NCBI RefSeq assembly: GCF_900103585.1
Contig: NZ_FNHV01000003.1
Span: forward strand, 186,001-250,000
From: Streptomyces sp. cf386
Lineage (GTDB): Bacteria; Actinomycetota; Actinomycetes; Streptomycetales; Streptomycetaceae
Direction: 5' to 3'
DNA length: 64,000 nt
Part shown: one piece after another, positions 59,211 to 64,000 of the stretch
How positions within the stretch are numbered: position 1 is the first letter of the stretch
How the letters are laid out: each line of letters begins with the position of its first letter
Made by a program: the position numbers and the translations under genes
The notes under the pieces: generated by a model
What the model was told of the DNA's origin: nothing
What the model saw: the letters and a program-made list of their open reading frames with translations, nothing else
The model's database searches: none

Positions 59211-61926
59211 TACCGACCCGGCCCACGAGTTCCACCCGCGACCGAATGCCCAGCTTGGCGTAGGCATGGCTCAGGTGGTACTCGACGGTCTTGGCACTGA
59301 GGACCAGCTCGCGGGCGATCTGACGGTTGGTCAGCCCGGTCGCCGCGAGCTGGGCCACGGCGTGTTCCTGCGGTGTGAGCCGCGCCCGGGCCCACGGGGC
59401 GGCGGTGCCGTCGGAGGCGACGCCGCAGGCGGCCAGCTCCCGGTCGCAGCTCTGGAGGAAGGGCACGGCGCCCAGCTCCGCGAAGATCGTCCGCGCCGAC
59501 CGCAGGTGCTCCAGGGCGGGGGTGCGGCGCCCGGCACGGCGCAGAAAGGCACCGAAGTCGAGTTCGGTGCGGGCCCGTTCGAAGGGCCGGCCGACGCGGG
59601 AGGCGCGCTCCAGGGCTTCGGTGAAGGCGTCCAGGGCGTGCTTCGGCTCGCGGCGAGCCGCATACAGCGTGCCGCGCATCCGGCAGACGGCCGCCAGCGT
59701 CGAGGCACGCGCACGGTGTTCGGCACGCCGCTCCAGCGCGTTCAGGACCTCCTCGGCCTCGTCCGGGCGGCCCGCGGCGACGAGGGCGTCGACCAGTAGA
59801 TCCCGCCAGGGGACCAGCGCCGGCTCGGCGGTGAAGTCGAGTTCCTCGTGGACGAGGAGGAGCCGCAGCTGCTCGACGGCGGCCGTGTGGTCGCCTCGGA
59901 CGAAGGCGAGGAAGGCGTGGCCGTAGGCCACGAAGACCTCCAGCATCGCGGACTCCTGGACCACGGGGTTGCCGCGTGCGATCCGCAGGTGCCGCGCGGC
60001 ACCGTCGTAGTCGCCCCGGGCGGCGAGCGGGAGCGCGGCCTCGGCGTGCACGACGGGGGCCATCCACCGCTGGCCGAGGTCCGCGGCGACCGAGGACGCC
60101 GCCTCCCAGCGCAGCATCGCCAAGTCCCATGCCCCGCCGAGGTATTCGGCCTTCGCCAGCAGGGCCAGGGCGATCACCCGCAGGGGCACGGGCCCGTGCC
60201 GGGCGAGTTCCACGGCCTGCTCCAGATCGCTGCGCGCCTGGGCGGTGCGGTCCGTGTACGCGTACAACACGCCCCTGCCCATGAGGAGTTCGATGTCCCG
60301 CGGCGCCACGAGGGGAGCCTCGGGCAGTCCTTCGGCCAGGTGGAACGCCTCGTCGTAGGCGCCCAGGTGGGCGAGGGCGGCCAGGTGCACGAAGCGCAGC
60401 GTCCCTCCGGAGCGGGCCCGGCCGTCGGCGTCCCGGGCCCGCTCCGCCCACCGGCCCACCTGGGAGGCACGGCCGCTCATCATGTGGACCATCACGTACT
60501 GTTCCGCGATCCGCGCCTCCAGTCCGGGATCCGCGCCGGGCGCGCGCAGCCGCCACGCCTCGTCCAGCAGCGTCCGGGCCTGTGTGATGTGCCCGGCGAC
60601 AAGCGCGAGATGGCCGCGGGCGCAGCAGCGCAGGGCCTCATCGGTCGCCTCCGGGAGGACGCTCGCGACGCCCCGGGCCTCCTCTTCCCTGCCGTCGAAC
60701 AGGTAGGCCTCCACGGCCTCGCAGTCCAGACGTCCCCGGTCCGCGGGCCGGGTGGCCAGCCGGGCCGCGTAGCGCAGTAGCGGCGCGGCCTCCACCCAGC
60801 GGCCTGCCGCGCCGCGTCGCCGGGCGCAGTCGGCGAGTTCGGCCGCCAGCCGGTCGTCGGGGCCGGGGGCGGCGAGTACCCGGTGGTGCAGTCGGGTGAA
60901 CTCGTCGTCCGCGGCCTCGGCGGCACCGGTGTGCAGGACCGTGCGGCGTACCGGGCCCAGCCCGTGATAGACGGCGGCGCGGACCAGCGGGTGGGTGAAC
61001 GCGATGCCCATCACCCCCTCGTACGGCAGCTCCTGGAGCAACCCGTGGTCCAGGGCCTCCCCGAGGGCGGCCAACGGGTCGGCGGCCTCCGCGAGACGGG
61101 CGGCCCGGGCCAGGGTGCAGTGGGTGCCGAGCACGGCGGCGGCACGCACCAGGTCACGGGCGGGCGGGCCGCAGCGGGCGAGCCGGTCGCGGACCAGGCG
61201 GGTGTACGACTGCGGGGCGGGCAGCGTGGTCTCGGTGGACCTCAGCGCCGCCGCGGGCACCTCCTCGAACAGGGCCCGGCAGTGCAGCGGATTGCCGTGG
61301 GTGTGGGTGTGCAGCCGCTGAAGGGCGGCCGGCGGCAGTGGCTCGGCCAGGAACCGCGCGCCGAGCCCGACGAGGTCCGGTAACGCGAGGCCGCCCAGCC
61401 GCAGCCGCACGGCGGTGTCGTCGGTGAGGATCCGACGCAGTCCCTCGGGCACCCTCCGGTCGTCGACGTCCCGCAGGGCGAGCAGGCACAGGACGCGGTC
61501 GGCGCCCAGTCGGCGCAGGGCGAAGGTGAGGGCGTGCAGGGAGGGGGCGTCCGCCCAGTGCGCGTCGTCCACGACCAGCACGACAGGGTGCTCGCGCTGC
61601 AGCTCGCCGAGGGGTTCGAGGAGAGCGGCCCCGGCGGTGAGGGGATCGGCGTGCACGGGCCGGCCGAGAAGCTGGGTCAGCACCCCGTAGGGCAGGGCCG
61701 CCTCGTTCTCCTCGCCGGCCGCCGTCAGCACGCAGCCTCGCACGGTGTCGGTGACGAAGCGCCTGACGAGCGCCGTCTTGCCGATACCGGCCGGCCCTTC
61801 GACGACGACCAGCCGAGGCCGTCCCGCGGCCGCCTCCTCGTACTGCCGGCACAGCTCGGCGAGTTCGTCCGTCCGTCCCAGGAACGCCGCCCCGTTGCCG
61901 CGTCCCCCGGGCATGGCAGCGTCCAT
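59179..61926 (-). CDS. LAL-type (large ATP-binding) LuxR-family regulator
   Basis: 915 residues from ATG 61926, with GGGGGAGGGG upstream. An AAA/STAND ATPase follows residues 15-250: Walker A GPAGIGKTALV and Walker B-like VVLVVDDAHW. A long helical (TPR-like) middle part leads to a C-terminal LuxR helix-turn-helix (LTPQEHAVAQLAATGLTNRQIARELVLSAKTVEYHLSHAYAKLGIRSRVEL, by its ends). Such proteins activate secondary-metabolism or sugar genes; the target here is not evident. A perfect palindrome lies about 112 bases upstream of the start. Confidence 0.9.
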   Translation of the reverse strand: MDAAMPGGRGNGAAFLGRTDELAELCRQYEEAAAGRPRLVVVEGPAGIGKTALVRRFVTDTVRGCVLTAAGEENEAALPYGVLTQLLGRPVHADPLTAGAALLEPLGELQREHPVVLVVDDAHWADAPSLHALTFALRRLGADRVLCLLALRDVDDRRVPEGLRRILTDDTAVRLRLGGLALPDLVGLGARFLAEPLPPAALQRLHTHTHGNPLHCRALFEEVPAAALRSTETTLPAPQSYTRLVRDRLARCGPPARDLVRAAAVLGTHCTLARAARLAEAADPLAALGEALDHGLLQELPYEGVMGIAFTHPLVRAAVYHGLGPVRRTVLHTGAAEAADDEFTRLHHRVLAAPGPDDRLAAELADCARRRGAAGRWVEAAPLLRYAARLATRPADRGRLDCEAVEAYLFDGREEEARGVASVLPEATDEALRCCARGHLALVAGHITQARTLLDEAWRLRAPGADPGLEARIAEQYVMVHMMSGRASQVGRWAERARDADGRARSGGTLRFVHLAALAHLGAYDEAFHLAEGLPEAPLVAPRDIELLMGRGVLYAYTDRTAQARSDLEQAVELARHGPVPLRVIALALLAKAEYLGGAWDLAMLRWEAASSVAADLGQRWMAPVVHAEAALPLAARGDYDGAARHLRIARGNPVVQESAMLEVFVAYGHAFLAFVRGDHTAAVEQLRLLLVHEELDFTAEPALVPWRDLLVDALVAAGRPDEAEEVLNALERRAEHRARASTLAAVCRMRGTLYAARREPKHALDAFTEALERASRVGRPFERARTELDFGAFLRRAGRRTPALEHLRSARTIFAELGAVPFLQSCDRELAACGVASDGTAAPWARARLTPQEHAVAQLAATGLTNRQIARELVLSAKTVEYHLSHAYAKLGIRSRVELVGRVGTTAAGSGTAG

Positions 61927-62215
61927 GGCAGCCCCTCCCCCGAGGTCACCGCCCGGCGCACAGCGGCGACTTCCCTGAGGCGTCACCGGAGGTGAGCCAT
62001 GGGCGGTGTCCCTACATCGACTCGGGTCCAGCATCCATACCGCCGGGCGGTAACGCGGTGAAAGCCGAGGAAATACGACGGGAGGGCAGGTTTCGCCCGC
62101 ACTCGCGCCGACTCCGGCACGAGACGTGGTACGCGCGGAGGCGGGCGCCGGACGAGCCGCTGACGTACCTCCTGCCGATCAGGTCCTGGACCGGCGCTGC
62201 GCTCCTGGACCAGCG
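61927..62215. other. 289-base region upstream of the LAL gene
   Basis: No frame here convinces me. It holds the promoter region of the LAL regulator and a palindrome at 62038-62052. The MocR gene ends at its right edge. Confidence 0.4.
62038..62052. promoter_or_regulatory. TACCGCC-G-GGCGGTA palindrome upstream of the LAL regulator
   Basis: Perfect 7+1+7 inverted repeat about 112 bases before the LAL start codon. Its form resembles TetR/MarR operators. It may control the LAL gene or be a terminator-like hairpin for the MocR gene ending at 62216, but the one-base centre disfavours a hairpin. Confidence 0.45.
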
Positions 62216-63637
62216 CTACGGCAGCACCCGGCACAACGCCTCCAACGCCCCCGCCCACGCATGATCCGGCGGCGTCCCGTACCCCACCACCAGCGCGTCC
62301 ATGCGCTCCGTCGTCGTGGACTCGTGGCGGAAGGCGGTGAGGCCGTGGAGGGCCAGGCCCTGCCAGGTGGCTGCCTGGACCACGGACTGTTCCGTGCCGG
62401 GTGGGAGGCGGAGGAGGACGTGGAGGCCGGCCGCGATGCCGGTGACGTTGAGGTGGGGGGCGTGGGTGGCGAGGGCCCGGACCAGGGCGTCGCGTCGGCG
62501 GCGGTAGCGCAGGCGGGCGGCGCGGACGTGGCGGTCGTAGGCGCCGGACGTGAGGAACTCCGCCAGGGTCAGCTGGTCCAGCGCGCCGCAGGTGTCCACG
62601 TGGCCCTTCGCCGCCGTCACCTCCTCCACCAGCGTCGGCGGCAGCACCATCCAGGCGAGGCGCAGGGCGGGGGCGAGGGACTTGCTGGCGGTGCCCAGGT
62701 AGACGACGTGGTCGGGGTCCAGGCCTTGGAGCGCGCCGACGGGCTGGCGGTCGTAGCGGAACTCGCCGTCGTAGTCGTCCTCCAGGACCAGGCCGCCGGT
62801 GCTGCTCGCCCAGTCCACCACCGTCGCCCGGCGGTCGCGGTGCAGGGGCATGCCCATGGGGAACTGGTGGGCGGGGGTGAGGAGGACTGCCGCTTCGTCC
62901 GTCAACTCCCCCGGGTCCGTGCCGAGTTCGTCGAAGGGGAGAGGGGTCGTGGTCAGGTCCGCCGCCGTCAGTTGGTTCCAGTGCGGTGGCAGGCCGTACG
63001 ACTCCACCGCCACCGTCTCCGCGCCGCGCGCCCGCAGCACCCTGCCGAGCAGGTGCAGACCGTGCCCGAATCCCGCGCACACCACGATGCGCTCGGGGTC
63101 GGCGCGTACACCCCGCGCGCGGGAGAGGTAGCCGGCGAGGGCGGTGCGCAGTTCGGCCCGGCCGCGCGGGTCGCCGTAGCCGAAGACCTCGTGCGGGGCG
63201 GCGAGGAGGGCGCGGCGGGCCGCCTTGAGCCACTCCGTGCGGGGGAAGGAGGCGAGGTCCGGGGAGCCGGGGAGCAGGTCGTAGGCGGGGCGGGGACGGG
63301 GGCGGTGCGGGCGGGGTGGGGCGGTGACGTAGGGGGTGGTGGAGAGGGTGGCGGAGGTACGGGGTGAGCCCATCCCCCTCTCCGCCACCCGCGTCCCCGA
63401 CCCCTGGCGGGCCGTGAGCCAGCCCTCGGCGACCAGGTCGGTGTAGGCCTCGGCGACCGTGTTGCGGGCGATGCCCAGGTCGGCGGCGAGGGAGCGGGAG
63501 GACGGGAGTCGGGTGCCCGGGGCGAGGCGGCCGGTGCGGACGGCGTCGCGCAGGGCGTCGGTCAGGCCCCGGCGCAGGCCCGGACCGGCCGGTTCCAGGT
63601 GGAGGTCGATGCCCAAAGTGGCCCAAGGTTTCGGCAT
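62216..63637 (-). CDS. MocR/PdxR-type regulator (GntR HTH fused to aminotransferase fold)
   Basis: 473 residues. The N-terminal GntR winged helix (LRDAVRTGRLAPGTRLPSSRSLAADLGIARNTVAEAYTDLVAEGWLTARQGSGTRV, given as residues about 27-82) precedes a class I aminotransferase-like domain. There the PLP Lys lies in YLGTASKSLAPALRLAW and Asp in VLEDDYDGEFRYD. MocR proteins sense PLP or an aldimine to control vitamin B6 or amino-acid genes. Divergent from the AhpD-like gene, and a direct repeat AAAGTGGMCC (63615-63624, 63639-63648) overlaps its start. Confidence 0.9.
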   Translation of the reverse strand: MPKPWATLGIDLHLEPAGPGLRRGLTDALRDAVRTGRLAPGTRLPSSRSLAADLGIARNTVAEAYTDLVAEGWLTARQGSGTRVAERGMGSPRTSATLSTTPYVTAPPRPHRPRPRPAYDLLPGSPDLASFPRTEWLKAARRALLAAPHEVFGYGDPRGRAELRTALAGYLSRARGVRADPERIVVCAGFGHGLHLLGRVLRARGAETVAVESYGLPPHWNQLTAADLTTTPLPFDELGTDPGELTDEAAVLLTPAHQFPMGMPLHRDRRATVVDWASSTGGLVLEDDYDGEFRYDRQPVGALQGLDPDHVVYLGTASKSLAPALRLAWMVLPPTLVEEVTAAKGHVDTCGALDQLTLAEFLTSGAYDRHVRAARLRYRRRRDALVRALATHAPHLNVTGIAAGLHVLLRLPPGTEQSVVQAATWQGLALHGLTAFRHESTTTERMDALVVGYGTPPDHAWAGALEALCRVLP

Positions 63638-63648
63638 GAAAGTGGACC
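63615..63648. promoter_or_regulatory. Direct repeat AAAGTGGMCC, likely MocR operator
   Basis: Two copies 24 bases apart, AAAGTGGCCC at 63615-63624 and AAAGTGGACC at 63639-63648. The second overlaps the minus-strand -10 TATGGT (63646-63651), which ends eight bases before the MocR ATG, a leaderless layout. MocR regulators generally bind such direct repeats. Confidence 0.6.
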
Positions 63649-63671
63649 ATACTCCTGGGCTGCTTCGCTCC

Positions 63672-63677
63672 TAGGGT
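63672..63677 (+). promoter_or_regulatory. Putative -10 (TAGGGT) for the leaderless AhpD-like gene
   Basis: TAGGGT ends seven bases before ATG 63685, which has no ribosome site. The -35 would fall in or near the MocR operator, so MocR is expected to control it. Confidence 0.5.
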
Positions 63678-63684
63678 CGAGATC

Positions 63685-64000
63685 ATGACGACGACAACGA
63701 CAGCGACGACGGCAGCTGCCACAACCCAGACCACCGCCGCCGTGGAGTACGCCCCCGAACACCCCGCCCGGCTGAACTGGGCCGCACACGCCCCCGAGGT
63801 CTACCGGGCGATGATCCGGCTCGACGCGGCCGCCCGGAAGGGGCTGGAGGCCAAGCTGTACGAGCTGGTGAAGATCCGCGCCTCGCAGCTCAACCACTGC
63901 GCGTTCTGCCTCGACATGCACACCAAGGACGCGCTCGCTGCGGGCGAGAGCGTCGAGCGGATCGTGCAGCTCAGCGCCTGGGAGGAGTCCGCGCACTTCT
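63685..64000 (+). CDS. Carboxymuconolactone decarboxylase/AhpD-like protein (partial, runs off the window)
   Basis: The first 105 residues are present. A Thr/Ala-rich start is followed by EYAPEHPARLNWAAHAPEVYRAMIRLDAAARKGLEAKLYELVKIRASQLNHCAFCLDMHTKDA, given by its ends. The CAFC...H motif is the AhpD-type redox site, with the conserved Glu/His around it. Alkylhydroperoxidase or peroxidase-linked thiol reductase is probable. It is divergent from the MocR gene, a frequent arrangement in Streptomyces. The C-terminus is outside the window. Confidence 0.85.
   Translation, partial: MTTTTTATTAAATTQTTAAVEYAPEHPARLNWAAHAPEVYRAMIRLDAAARKGLEAKLYELVKIRASQLNHCAFCLDMHTKDALAAGESVERIVQLSAWEESAHF

Noticed and set aside
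61992..62264. 90-residue plus-strand frame between the LAL and MocR genes
   Set aside because: No ribosome site, overlaps the end of the MocR gene, and no recognisable protein features.

Overview
The window is chromosomal DNA of a Streptomyces or very close relative. The evidence is the very high GC, the strong third-position GC bias, the GTG and TTG starts, several leaderless promoters, and product types such as paired ECF sigma/anti-sigma genes, a secreted GH20 enzyme, a LAL-type LuxR regulator and a MocR regulator. From memory, the order trpS-glyA and sdhCDAB, plus a member of the family named after S. coelicolor SCO4848, suggests the SCO48xx core region. I could not check this by search. 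I saw no tRNA, rRNA, CRISPR array, phage or insertion sequence.

Layout. 1-4.4 kb: AraC regulators, a secreted lectin, and a TetR/FAD-monooxygenase pair with two identical operators. 4.4-7.4 kb: a methylmalonyl-CoA-mutase-type large subunit, an L,D-transpeptidase lipoprotein and a 43-residue membrane protein. 7.5-12.1 kb: two paralogous ECF sigma/anti-sigma modules around a TetR gene. 12.4-16.2 kb: a lipoprotein and a large amidase with an FG-GAP propeller. 16.3-21.2 kb: small conserved unknowns, a GH20 enzyme and a UraD-like protein without the usual catalytic residues. 21.4-24.8 kb: succinate dehydrogenase sdhCDAB. 25-32 kb: Uma2, DUF4132, VOC, a DoxX/DCC-like small operon with twin operators, a secreted serine protease and a TetR regulator. 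32-37.3 kb: an MMPL transporter divergent from a two-component system, and an RsbW-like ATPase. 37.4-42.2 kb: a solute-binding protein, a metallophosphoesterase, an SCO4848-family protein and a D-Ala-D-Ala carboxypeptidase.

42.2-47.5 kb is the most striking block: two divergent transcription units with PAP2 phosphatase, UbiA-type phosphoribosyltransferase, GtrA and YihY on one side and DprE1 and DprE2 on the other. Together these make a complete predicted pathway to polyprenyl-phosphoryl-arabinose, as mycobacteria use for arabinogalactan, although Streptomyces is not known for that polymer. The DprE1 has Ala where the benzothiazinone-reactive Cys of M. tuberculosis sits.

47.6-54.6 kb: a 2H phosphoesterase, trpS, and an ECF sigma/anti-sigma pair followed by two paralogous signal-peptide/one-TM proteins, the first with an apparent one-base frameshift. 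Then comes glyA behind a clear ZTP riboswitch. 54.8-64 kb: rocD, a ygiB/ygiC-like pair, an EamA-type transporter, an unknown protein, a LAL regulator, and a MocR regulator divergent from an AhpD-like protein cut by the window end.
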